Shown here piece after piece: positions 17,590 through 26,325 of a stretch of DNA of 64,000 nt. Location of the stretch: NCBI RefSeq assembly GCF_030758975.1, contig NZ_CP132359.1, positions 434,001 to 498,000 on the forward strand, read 5' to 3'. Within the stretch, counting starts at the first letter, position 1, and the number at the start of each line of letters is the position of its first letter. The notes under the pieces are model-generated. The model had not been told where the DNA came from, did not search any database, and saw only the letters and a program-made list of their open reading frames with translations. Position numbers and translations under genes: made by a program. The stretch comes from Bosea beijingensis (lineage in GTDB: Bacteria > Pseudomonadota > Alphaproteobacteria > Rhizobiales > Beijerinckiaceae).

Positions 17590-17913
17590 GTGGATAGACG
17601 TTCTTTCATCACCAGCCTGTTCGGTGGTCTTGCGATCGCCAGCATCGGTGGCGCTGCCTTCGCCAAGACTGGCGCAATCCCGGCTCCGGCTCCCCAGCCG
17701 CTTCCGGTCGCCGATCCGCAGGCCATCGATGCCGAGACCGCGCGCAAGCTCGATCAGGCCGATGCCGAGTTCACGCAGGTCGTCCGGCGCGAGCGCATCA
17801 TCCGTCATAACCGTCGCGGACGCCCCGTCGTCGTCAATCGCCGCGTCGTCGTGCGTCGGGATCGCTTCGGCCGGCCCGTTCGCCGCGTCGTGACGCGTCG
17901 CCGCGTCTACTGA
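17590..17913 (+). CDS. Small exported Arg-rich protein with twin-arginine leader
   Basis: A 107-residue protein starting at GTG with GGAGGA 8 bases upstream. The N-terminus MDRRSFITSLFGGLAIASIGGAAFA has a twin arginine, a hydrophobic core and an A-F-A-type cleavage site, so it looks like a Tat (or Sec) leader. The mature part has a Pro/Ala segment, a conserved-looking LDQADAEFTQ, and a tail of Arg/Val repeats (RRGRPVVVNRRVVVRRDR) of very high positive charge. It is a paralogue of 19579-19893: the leader and the D-A-E-F block are shared while the tails differ. No family function is known to me. A basic periplasmic or surface protein binding an anionic polymer is possible but unproven. Confidence 0.75.
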   Translation: MDRRSFITSLFGGLAIASIGGAAFAKTGAIPAPAPQPLPVADPQAIDAETARKLDQADAEFTQVVRRERIIRHNRRGRPVVVNRRVVVRRDRFGRPVRRVVTRRRVY

Positions 17914-17949
17914 CGCTGGGCGGTTCCAGCCGCCTCGTATCAGCCTTCC

Positions 17950-17970
17950 GCCGCTTCCATTGGAAGCGGC
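17950..17970. terminator. Hairpin after small Arg-rich gene
   Basis: A perfect 9-bp stem GCCGCTTCC/GGAAGCGGC with an ATT loop, 37 bases past the stop of the small Arg-rich gene. A C run rather than a T run follows, so it is a weak terminator or an mRNA-stabilising hairpin. It ends 22 bases before the MFS start. Confidence 0.55.
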
Positions 17971-17991
17971 GCCCCCCCTTGGGAGAACAGC

Positions 17992-19440
17992 GTGACGGCC
18001 CCTGCCCCGAGAGATGCAGCCCCTGTCGTCATCGAAACCGACGTACCCGCGCGGCTCGACCGTTTGCCATGGTCGCGCTTTCACACGCTCGTGGTTGCAG
18101 CGCTGGGCATAACCTGGATTCTGGACGGGCTCGAGGTCACGCTCGCCGGTTCGGTCTCCGGCGCCCTCAAGGAAAGTCCGGCCCTAAAGTTCACCAATAC
18201 CGAGATCGGTCTCGCCGGCGCCGCCTATATCGCTGGCGCCGTGCTGGGTGCCGTGTTCTTCGGCTGGCTCACCGACCGTCTCGGGCGCAAGAAGCTCTTC
18301 ACGATTACTGTGCTCGTTTACCTGTCCGCGACGGCCGCGACCGCCTTCTCCTGGAACGTCTGGAGCTTCATCCTCTTCCGCTTCCTGACGGGGATGGGCA
18401 TCGGCGGCGAGTACACCGCGATCAACTCCACCATTCAGGAACTCATCCCCGCGCGCGTGCGCGGCTGGACGGATCTCGTCATCAACGGCTCGTTCTGGAT
18501 CGGCGCGGCGCTGGGCGCGCTCGGCTCGATCGTCCTGCTCGATCCGGCATGGATCAATCCGGAATATGGCTGGCGCCTCGCCTTTTTCATCGGCGCCGCG
18601 CTCGGCCTCGTCATATTGTTTCTCCGGCAATGGATTCCGGAAAGCCCGCGCTGGCTGATAAGCCACGGCCATCCCGAACGCGCCGCGGCCATCGTCGCCG
18701 ATATCGAGCGCCGCGCCGGCTTCGTCCCGCCGGTGGGCGAAGTCCTGCCCGTGACCAGGCTGCGGCCCCGCGCCGCCACCCCGCTCGGCGAGGTTTTCCG
18801 CACGCTGTTCGTTGCCCATCGCGAGCGCGCCCTGGTGGGGCTGGCGCTGATGCTGTCGCAGGCCTTCTTCTACAACGCGATCTTCTTCACCTACGCGCTG
18901 ATCCTGACTGACTTCTATGCCGTGCCCTCGCAGAATATAGGCTGGTTCATCCTGCCTTTCGCCGCCGGCAATTTCCTCGGGCCCCTGCTGATCGGCCGGC
19001 TCTTCGACACGCTCGGCCGCCGCACGATGATCGCCGCGACCTATGCCCTGTCGGGCCTGCTGCTGACCGGGACCGGTTATCTGTTCTGGAAGGATTGGCT
19101 GACGGCCTCGCAACTCACCCTGTGCTGGAGCGTCGTCTTCTTCTTCGCATCGGCCGCGGCGAGCTCGGCCTATCTCACGGTCTCCGAGACCTTCCCGGTC
19201 GAGATGCGGGCGCTCGCCATCGCGATGTTCTATGCGGTCGGCACCGGCGCGGGCGGCATCGCCGGCCCCTGGCTCTTCGGCATCCTGATCGACACCGGCT
19301 CGCGCGGCAGTGTCTTCGGCGGCTACCTGCTGGGGGCATTTCTGATGCTGGCGGCAGCGGTGATCGCGGCCCGTTTCGCCATCCGTGCCGAACGCCAGCC
19401 GCTCGAAAGCGTGGCGCGGCCGCTCAACGCCGTGGACTGA
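17992..19440 (+). CDS. MFS transporter, metabolite:H+ symporter / sugar porter type
   Basis: A 482-residue, 12-helix permease. The loop 2-3 motif GWLTDRLGRKKLF, FRFLTGMGIGGEYTAINSTIQEL (helix 4-5, typical of the metabolite:H+ and sugar porter families), IPESPRWLI after helix 6 (the PESPRWL sugar-porter motif), and GRLFDTLGRRTMI in the second half are all clear. The start is GTG at 17992, preceded by GGGAGAA. Substrate could be a sugar, aromatic acid or dicarboxylate. It lies between the two twin-arginine paralogues. Confidence 0.88.
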   Translation: MTAPAPRDAAPVVIETDVPARLDRLPWSRFHTLVVAALGITWILDGLEVTLAGSVSGALKESPALKFTNTEIGLAGAAYIAGAVLGAVFFGWLTDRLGRKKLFTITVLVYLSATAATAFSWNVWSFILFRFLTGMGIGGEYTAINSTIQELIPARVRGWTDLVINGSFWIGAALGALGSIVLLDPAWINPEYGWRLAFFIGAALGLVILFLRQWIPESPRWLISHGHPERAAAIVADIERRAGFVPPVGEVLPVTRLRPRAATPLGEVFRTLFVAHRERALVGLALMLSQAFFYNAIFFTYALILTDFYAVPSQNIGWFILPFAAGNFLGPLLIGRLFDTLGRRTMIAATYALSGLLLTGTGYLFWKDWLTASQLTLCWSVVFFFASAAASSAYLTVSETFPVEMRALAIAMFYAVGTGAGGIAGPWLFGILIDTGSRGSVFGGYLLGAFLMLAAAVIAARFAIRAERQPLESVARPLNAVD

Positions 19441-19578
19441 CAGGAGGCCGCCGTAACCATAGCGCGCGAAAACACCGCAGGGTGGGAACAAAGCATCATT
19501 CGAATGCATTATTCTACGCTGGCATTCCCTGTCTAAGAATGCCGTTGGAGATGTGGTGACAACAGCCTGGAGGCGGTC

Positions 19579-19893
19579 GTGGACAGACGCTCATTCCTGA
19601 TGACACTGGTCGGAGGCTTTGCCGCAGCCGGCATGGGCGGCATCGCCGTCGCCGAAGCGGCCCAGCCGAAGCTGGCGCCGTTGCCGGACACCGAGCCCAA
19701 CAAGGGCGAGGAAGCCGTGACCGCCGAGATGAAGGAGGCGCTGGACAAGACCGACGCCGAATTCAGCCAGTACTATTATTATCGCCGGCCGCGCTACTAC
19801 GCGCGCCCACGTTATTATGTGCGCCCGCGCTACTATTACCGGCCGCGCTATTACGCCCGTCCGCGCTACTACTATCGCCGGCGCTACTACTGA
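19579..19893 (+). CDS. Small exported RPRYY-repeat protein with twin-arginine leader
   Basis: A 104-residue protein starting at GTG with GGAGG just upstream. The leader MDRRSFLMTLVGGFAAAGMG has a twin arginine like the paralogue at 17590. A middle part contains LDKTDAEFSQ, matching LDQADAEFTQ of that paralogue. From residue 65 the chain is only Tyr, Arg, Pro, Ala and Val: YYYY followed by six RPRYYx-like hexapeptides (70-104). A strongly basic, tyrosine-rich tail of this kind could be adhesive, cross-linkable or polyanion-binding; that is speculation. It converges on flbD. Confidence 0.78.
   Translation: MDRRSFLMTLVGGFAAAGMGGIAVAEAAQPKLAPLPDTEPNKGEEAVTAEMKEALDKTDAEFSQYYYYRRPRYYARPRYYVRPRYYYRPRYYARPRYYYRRRYY
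19786..19890 (+). repeat. In-frame tandem repeat encoding RPRYYx units
   Basis: Six 18-base units encode RPRYYA, RPRYYV, RPRYYY, RPRYYA, RPRYYY and a terminal RRRYY. The DNA is imperfectly conserved between units (CGC/CGT, CCA/CCG, TAC/TAT variation), which suggests an old expansion held by protein-level selection rather than a fresh slippage event. Confidence 0.85.
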
Positions 19894-19905
19894 GGACCGA
19901 CCGGG

Positions 19906-21270
<1,365 letters not shown>

Positions 21271-21311
21271 GGCTCAGGTCCTTCCGTTATCAGATGTCAT
21301 GGGGCGGGCCG

Positions 21312-21662
21312 TCACCGGTCCGCCTTGATGATTTCCGTCATCGTCACGCCGAGACGGTCCTCGACGACGACGACCTCTCCGCGGGCGACCAGCCGCTCGT
21401 TGACGAAGATGTCGATGGCCTCGCCGACGCGCCGGTCGAGTTCGAGCACCGCGCCGGGCACGATCTGCAGGAGGTCACCGACCGCGACTTTCGAGGAGCC
21501 GAGCACGGCCGAGACCGTGACCGGCACGTCGAAGACCTGTTCCAGGTCCTCGGCCGTCTTGACCGGCACGGGCCCCGAACGCGCGACCGACATCTCGCCC
21601 TGGTCGAAGGACAGGTCGGCCTGGTTCAGCGGCGGCAGGTTGAGATCGTTCTCCGGGCTCAT
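21312..21662 (-). CDS. fliN: Flagellar motor switch protein FliN
   Basis: A 116-residue switch protein of the cytoplasmic C-ring. The SpoA-like domain covers about 40-112, with VFDVPVTVSAVLGSSKVAVGDLLQIVPGAVLELDRRVGEAIDIFVNERLVARGEVVVVEDRLGVTMTEII-type sequence (in parts), standard for FliN. It binds FliM and helps dock FliH-FliI. It follows fliH by 11 bases and precedes flbD by 41 bases. Confidence 0.94.
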   Translation of the reverse strand: MSPENDLNLPPLNQADLSFDQGEMSVARSGPVPVKTAEDLEQVFDVPVTVSAVLGSSKVAVGDLLQIVPGAVLELDRRVGEAIDIFVNERLVARGEVVVVEDRLGVTMTEIIKADR

Positions 21663-21673
21663 GGTTCAGACCT

Positions 21674-22264
21674 TCATGGTTCTGCGTGGCCCTGGCCGAA
21701 CACGCGCGCGACCGCCTGTTCCACCAGAGCCGTGAGTTGCTGGCTGTCGAGGACGAAGCCGCCATCCGCCCATTCGATGCGCCCGTCGCCGGGCGTGATG
21801 TCGGACTGTCCGAGCACGATCAGTTTGCCGGAGAAGCCATGCTCCGCCGCGAGCTTCCGGGCCAGTTCCTCGGCGGCCTCGACCGCGCTCTCATGAACGC
21901 GCAGCACCAGATGCGGCGCGGTCCGGGCATGGCTCAAGGCTTCGCGGATGGCTCCGGCCAGCGCAGCCAGCGGCTTCTCCGCCAGCGCGGCCCCCGCGAG
22001 CGCCTTCGCCGTCACGATCGCGACATGCGCCGCGTGCTCTTCGATCGCGGCGGTGCGGGCGGCCTCCTGCGCGAAGAGCCGCTCGGCCGAGCGCGCGAGC
22101 TGCCCGGTCAGGCCAGCGAGCTGGGACTGCGCCTCGCGATGCGCCTGTTCCTGCCCGGCATGGAAGCCTTCCGCACGGGCTGCAGCGAGCTCCGCTTCGC
22201 CGGCGGCCTTGCGGCTGCCTTCGCGGAAATCCGTCCCGAACATGAATTTTTTCGCAGACGTCAT
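21674..22264 (-). CDS. fliH: Flagellar assembly protein FliH (FlbE-like)
   Basis: A 196-residue protein with a long Ala/Glu/Gln-rich helical N-terminal half (about 20-95) and a C-terminal FliH-type domain ending RIEWADGGFVLDSQQL. FliH regulates the FliI ATPase and links it to FliN at the C-ring. In Caulobacter the gene at this position is called flbE. The ATG lies one base past the fliG stop, indicating coupling. Sequence similarity in this family is low; position and form carry the call. Confidence 0.87.
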   Translation of the reverse strand: MTSAKKFMFGTDFREGSRKAAGEAELAAARAEGFHAGQEQAHREAQSQLAGLTGQLARSAERLFAQEAARTAAIEEHAAHVAIVTAKALAGAALAEKPLAALAGAIREALSHARTAPHLVLRVHESAVEAAEELARKLAAEHGFSGKLIVLGQSDITPGDGRIEWADGGFVLDSQQLTALVEQAVARVFGQGHAEP

Positions 22265-22265
22265 C

Positions 22266-23345
22266 TCAGTACACCAACTCGTCGTCGGCGCTGCCCTTGG
22301 ACAGCACGATCTCGCCCTTGTCGGCGAGGTCCTTGGTCATCTGGACGAGCGTCGTCTGAGCCTCGTCGACTTCCTTGAGGCGCAAGGGACCCATGCCCGC
22401 GATGTCGTCCTGCATGACCTTGGCGGCGCGCTGCGACATCGCCCCGAGGAAGAAGTCGCGCATCGACTGGCTGGCGCCCTTGAGAGCGCGCGCCAGCATG
22501 CTCTTGTCCGCCTGACTGACCAGCGTCTGCAATCCGGCGGGGTCGAGTTTGGCGAGGTCGTCGAAGGTGAACATCAGGGCGCGGATACGTTCCGCCGAAT
22601 CCTGGTTCGAGGCGTCCAGTGCCGAGAGGAAGCGCAGCTCGGTCTGCCGGTCGAAGCCGTTGAAGATCTCGGCCATCATCTCGTGCGGATCGCGGCGGCG
22701 GGTCTGGGTCAGCGTCGAGACGAATTCGGTGCGCAGCGTGTTCTCGATATGGTCGAGCGCTTCCTTCTGCACCGATTCCAGCCGCAGCATGCGCCCGACG
22801 ACCTCGATCGAGAGATCGTTCGGCAGGTTGCGCAACACGTTGGCGGCATGCTCGGGCCGAATCTTCGACAGGATCACGGCGATGGTCTGCGGGTATTCGT
22901 TCTTCAGGAAGTTCGCGAGCACGATGGCGTCGATATTGCCGAGCTTCTGCCACATGTTGCGGCCGGCAGGTCCGCGGATCTCCTCCATGATCAGCGCGAC
23001 CTGATCGGTCGGCAGGATCTTCTCCAGCAGCGAGATCGTGCGGTCGAAAGAGCCCGTCACCGCGCCGGCGCTGGAGAGCTTGCCGACGAAATCGAGCATC
23101 AGGCGTTCGACCTCATCGGCATCGACCGTGCCGAGCTCGGCCATGGCGCGCGTGATGATCCGGATCTCGTCGTCGTCGAATTCCTGCCAGATCTTGCGGC
23201 CGTGCTCTTCGCCAAGCACGAGCAGGATGACGGCGGCGCGCTGCGGGCCGCTCATCTCGGCGACGGTGGTCACGCCGAAGCCGCCACCCTCGACGGCGTC
23301 CTGGAAGCCGGTATTCCGTGGTGCGATGGATCGCATGTCCGCCAT
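22266..23345 (-). CDS. fliG: Flagellar motor switch protein FliG
   Basis: A 359-residue rotor protein that joins the MS ring (FliF) to the C-ring and carries the torque-generating charged helix. Typical sequences include MSGPQRAAVILLVLGEEHGRKIWQEFDDDEI in the N-domain, AVILSKIRPEHAANVLRNLP in the middle domain, and MFTFDDLAKLDPAGLQTLV followed by the torque helix region in the C-domain. It overlaps nothing; 14 bases separate it from fliF. Confidence 0.96.
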   Translation of the reverse strand: MADMRSIAPRNTGFQDAVEGGGFGVTTVAEMSGPQRAAVILLVLGEEHGRKIWQEFDDDEIRIITRAMAELGTVDADEVERLMLDFVGKLSSAGAVTGSFDRTISLLEKILPTDQVALIMEEIRGPAGRNMWQKLGNIDAIVLANFLKNEYPQTIAVILSKIRPEHAANVLRNLPNDLSIEVVGRMLRLESVQKEALDHIENTLRTEFVSTLTQTRRRDPHEMMAEIFNGFDRQTELRFLSALDASNQDSAERIRALMFTFDDLAKLDPAGLQTLVSQADKSMLARALKGASQSMRDFFLGAMSQRAAKVMQDDIAGMGPLRLKEVDEAQTTLVQMTKDLADKGEIVLSKGSADDELVY

Positions 23346-23359
23346 GGTTCAGCGCCCCG

Positions 23360-25054
23360 TCACGCCGCGGACTTCTCGTGGATCCAGTTCCGCAGCACCG
23401 CGACCGAATCGGCCGGGTTCTGCGAGACCAGGGCCCCGATCTTTTCCACGGACTGCGCCTTGAGCTGCCCCTTGACCTGCGCGATCGCCAGCATCCGCTC
23501 GGAGGCCGGCGTATCGACGTCCACGGGAAGCGACTCGCCATCCGGACCGACCGTCACGGCCCGCGAGCTGCCGGCCGGATCGCCGGTCGCGCCGGGCGGG
23601 CCGGCGAGCGCTGCGCCGCCATTGCGCATGAAGGAGGGGATCGGCCGGACATTGCTGTTGTCGGCAGCCAGAATCTGCTTGAGCAGCGGACGCACCACCG
23701 TCATCAGCACGATCACGGTGAGCAGCGAGATAACGGCGAGCTCGGCGAAGCGGATCAGGTCCTCCCGGGTGAAGGAGGTGAGCTGCTGCAGCAGCGTCTG
23801 CTCGGTTATGTCGGCCGGCGGCGGCGGAGCCTCGGCGAAGCGTAGATTGACGACCTCGACCTTGTCGCCACGACCCTGGTCGAAGCCGACGGCGGTCCGC
23901 ACCAGCTCGCCGATGCGCTCCAGCTCCTCGTTGTTGCGCGGCTGATAGGCCATCTCGCCGGTCGGGCTGCGGGTATAGTTGCCGTCGACGAGGACGGCGA
24001 CGGAGAGCTTCTTGACCCGGCCGCCTTCGAGCACTTCGGTACGGGTCGTCCGCGAGATCTCGTAATTGGCGACTTCCTCGTTCTTCGAGGAGTTCTCGCG
24101 CTGGTTCTGCTGCGCGCCTTGCGTCTGCTGCGCGCCCGGCAGCTCGTTGCCGACGGTCACCGTGCCGTTGCCATCGGTGGTGGTCGAGGCTTCCGTGCGG
24201 TTCTGGCTGGAGCGCAGGACGCGGCTTTCAGGATCGTAGCTCTCGGAGCGGCTCTCAACCCGGTTGGTGTCGAGCGCGGCCGAGACCTGCACCCGCGCCC
24301 GGCCATAGCCGACGACGCTGGCGACGATATCCTCGATCTGGCTCTTGATGCGCTTCTCGATCGCGGTCTGGCGCTCCTCGATGCCGAGTCCGATCAGGCC
24401 CTGATCGCTCTGGGCACCGTCGGCCAGGAGCCGGCCACGCTCGTCGACGATGGAAACGCGCTCTGGCTTCAGGCCATCGACCGCCGAGGCGACGAGATGG
24501 CGCACGGCCCGGACCTGCGCAGCATCGAGATCGCCGGCGAGCTTGAGGGCGATCGAGGCGCGCGGCGGTTCGCGATCGCGCTCGAACAGGCGTCGCTCCG
24601 GGATGACGAGATGGACGCGCGCCGCCTGCACCCGCCCGATCGAACGGATCGTGCGGGACAACTCGCCTTCGAGCGCCCGCAGATGGTTGATGTTCTGGAC
24701 GAAGCTGGTCGAGGAGAAGGCATCGCCCTTGTCGAAGATCTCGTAGCCGACGCCGCCGCCGGCCGGGATGCCCTTGCTGGCCAGATCGAGCCGCAGGCGC
24801 GGCACGTCGGCCTTGGGTACCAGCACGGTCTGACCGTCGCCGCGCAGTTCGTACTTGATGCCGCGCGCGTCGAGATCCTTGAGGATGGCGCTGACGTCCT
24901 GGCTGCCGAGGTCCGAGAACAGCACGCTCATCGCCGGCTGGGACATCCGGAGCATGACGAAGCCGAAGAAGCCGACGAGCACCAGGGTGACGGCCAGCAT
25001 GGCTGCCAGGCGCGCCGCCCCGAATTTGGCAAACTGCTCGATCAGGCCGTTCAC
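23360..25054 (-). CDS. fliF: Flagellar MS-ring protein FliF
   Basis: The MS-ring subunit, 564 residues from the GTG at 25054 (VNGLIEQFAKFGAARL). Two transmembrane segments (about 20-42 and 425-445 in this numbering) bracket the large periplasmic part with the YscJ-like RBM domains (VLFSDLGSQDVSAILKDLDARGIKYEL). The C-terminal cytoplasmic tail binds FliG. The frame remains open to 25114, but the extra 20 residues lack family similarity. A CtrA-like box lies 78 bases upstream. It heads the operon fliF-fliG-fliH-fliN-flbD. Confidence 0.94.
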   Translation of the reverse strand: MNGLIEQFAKFGAARLAAMLAVTLVLVGFFGFVMLRMSQPAMSVLFSDLGSQDVSAILKDLDARGIKYELRGDGQTVLVPKADVPRLRLDLASKGIPAGGGVGYEIFDKGDAFSSTSFVQNINHLRALEGELSRTIRSIGRVQAARVHLVIPERRLFERDREPPRASIALKLAGDLDAAQVRAVRHLVASAVDGLKPERVSIVDERGRLLADGAQSDQGLIGLGIEERQTAIEKRIKSQIEDIVASVVGYGRARVQVSAALDTNRVESRSESYDPESRVLRSSQNRTEASTTTDGNGTVTVGNELPGAQQTQGAQQNQRENSSKNEEVANYEISRTTRTEVLEGGRVKKLSVAVLVDGNYTRSPTGEMAYQPRNNEELERIGELVRTAVGFDQGRGDKVEVVNLRFAEAPPPPADITEQTLLQQLTSFTREDLIRFAELAVISLLTVIVLMTVVRPLLKQILAADNSNVRPIPSFMRNGGAALAGPPGATGDPAGSSRAVTVGPDGESLPVDVDTPASERMLAIAQVKGQLKAQSVEKIGALVSQNPADSVAVLRNWIHEKSAA

Positions 25055-25131
25055 GCCGCCATCCGTCCCACAGAATCGCAGGGGACGGCACACCTGTCCC
25101 GCCCCACTAGGCAAGTTTTTCCCGGTGCATG

Positions 25132-25147
25132 GTTAGCGGCTGGTTAA
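25132..25147 (-). promoter_or_regulatory. Candidate CtrA box upstream of fliF
   Basis: On the minus strand TTAA-CCAGCCG-CTAAC matches TTAA-N7-TTAAC with one mismatch, 78 bases before the fliF start. An additional TTTAAC half-site lies about 20 bases further upstream. CtrA control of the fliF operon is established in Caulobacter. Confidence 0.7.
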
Positions 25148-25199
25148 TTTTTGGATGCGGGTCGTTAAACTTTCTCGCCGACCGAGCGTCGGAAACGCC

Positions 25200-25242
25200 A
25201 AAGGCGCCGGCCTTGTTCGGGCCGACGCCTTTGAAAAGAAAC
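25200..25242 (-). terminator. Hairpin downstream of sciP
   Basis: Long arms AAAGGCG-C-CGGCC / GGCCG-A-CGCCTTT (one mismatch) with a short loop, 14 bases past the sciP stop. On the minus strand the stem itself ends in CCTTT, giving a weak T run. It separates sciP from the fliF promoter region. Confidence 0.65.
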
Positions 25243-25255
25243 GAAATTCTGCTTC

Positions 25256-25531
25256 TTACTGGCGGTAATGCTGGATCCGGGTCGTCCGCAGGCCGGCGAG
25301 GCCGTGCTGGTCGATCGACATCTGCCAGCTCAGGAACTCGTCGACGGTCAGCGTGTAGCGCTGGCACGCCTCTTCGAGGCTGAGCAGCCCGCCGCGCACG
25401 GCAGCCACCACCTCGGCCTTCCGCCGGATGACCCAGCGCCTGGTATTCATCGGCGGGAGATCCGCGATCGTCAGCGGACTTCCGTCCGGTCCGATCACGT
25501 ATTTCACCCGCGGTCGCAATGGCTCGGTCAT
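25256..25531 (-). CDS. sciP: CtrA inhibitor SciP (DUF1153)
   Basis: A 91-residue helix-turn-helix protein with the family sequence RPRVKYVIGPDGSPLTIADLPP, then RRWVIRRKAEVVAAVRGGLL and the HTH EEACQRYTLTVDEFLSWQ. SciP binds CtrA at promoters and blocks recruitment of RNA polymerase, ending the CtrA-active phase. The ATG at 25531 gives the canonical N-terminus (MTEPLRPRVKY); an open frame runs 37 codons further upstream through the likely promoter and is rejected. A CtrA-like box 54 bases upstream suggests the negative feedback loop known in Caulobacter. Confidence 0.94.
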   Translation of the reverse strand: MTEPLRPRVKYVIGPDGSPLTIADLPPMNTRRWVIRRKAEVVAAVRGGLLSLEEACQRYTLTVDEFLSWQMSIDQHGLAGLRTTRIQHYRQ

Positions 25532-25584
25532 GGTACTCTCACACAACTCAACAGAGCTACTGAGGGCAGCATAGGCGGGCGGCT

Positions 25585-25599
25585 TTAAGAATTGGCTAA
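25585..25599 (-). promoter_or_regulatory. Candidate CtrA box upstream of sciP
   Basis: On the minus strand TTAG-CCAATTC-TTAA matches TTAA-N7-TTAA with one mismatch, 54 bases before the sciP start. A GANTC site (25626-25630) lies 27 bases further upstream. Confidence 0.62.
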
Positions 25600-25638
25600 A
25601 ACGATCGCCTCGGATGTCCACGACTGATTCGCCGCCGC

Positions 25639-26310
25639 TCACTCGCTGCGCACCACGCTCTTGACCTTGTCGATCGGGACGCTGATCGAGCCGATCTTGA
25701 GCATCGGGATCGAGGAGGTGAAGTCGACGCCGTCGACCACGCCGCTGATCTGCGTCTTCGCCGTGATGCTCTCGCCGGCGACGTTCTTGGCGTCGATCGA
25801 GATGCTGTACTCACCGTCCGGCGCCTTGGTGCCCAGCGAGGTCGAGCCATCCCAGGTGAAGGTCTGGTCGCCGGCAGTCAGCGTCCGGGTCATCGTCTGG
25901 ACGACACTGCCCTTCGAATCCTTGATCGTGATCGTGGCCGTGCCGGCCGAGGCCATGTTGACCTTCCAGTCGGCCTTGTTGTTGGCCAGCCGCGTCGTGG
26001 TGCCGTCGGCCGTGATCGTCGCGCCGATGAAGCCGACCGCGTTGGTCGCCGTGCCGGCGGCGCTGAGGCTGAGCAGCGAGCCCAGCGTCTCGTTGGTCTT
26101 GAGCTGCTGCTCGACGCCGGCGAACTGCACGAGCTGGGCCGTGAACTGGTTGGTGTCGAGCGGATCCAGCGGCGACTGGTTCTTGAGCTGCGTCGTCAGC
26201 AGCGTCAGGAACTGGTCGAAATTATTGGCAATGCCGCTCGTGCCGCCGGTCACCGTGCTGTTGCTGGTGCCCGATGTGCCGGAAGTGCCTGATGTGCCGG
26301 AGACCGCCAT
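25639..26310 (-). CDS. flgD: Flagellar hook cap / hook assembly protein FlgD
   Basis: A 223-residue scaffold that caps the growing hook and is exported by the flagellar system. The conserved N-terminal export/cap region FDQFLTLLTTQLKNQSPLDPLDTNQFTAQLVQFAGVEQQLKTN is preceded by four SGT-type repeats and low-complexity Ser/Thr/Gly. The C-terminal part has the Ig-like/FlgD tudor-like domains (GDQTFTWDGSTSLGTKAPDGEYSI). It follows fliK by 15 bases on the same strand, so the two share the sigma-54 promoter before fliK; hook genes are late genes in that hierarchy. Confidence 0.95.
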   Translation of the reverse strand: MAVSGTSGTSGTSGTSNSTVTGGTSGIANNFDQFLTLLTTQLKNQSPLDPLDTNQFTAQLVQFAGVEQQLKTNETLGSLLSLSAAGTATNAVGFIGATITADGTTTRLANNKADWKVNMASAGTATITIKDSKGSVVQTMTRTLTAGDQTFTWDGSTSLGTKAPDGEYSISIDAKNVAGESITAKTQISGVVDGVDFTSSIPMLKIGSISVPIDKVKSVVRSE

Positions 26311-26325
26311 GGCGCTTGTCCTCGT

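Noticed and set aside
21948..23945. A 665-codon plus-strand frame opposite fliH, fliG and fliF
   Set aside because: Spans three well-recognised genes on the other strand and shows no domain.
26270..26310. SGT repeats at the flgD start as a microsatellite of interest
   Set aside because: Short in-frame Ser-Gly-Thr runs are common at the flexible N-terminus of FlgD.
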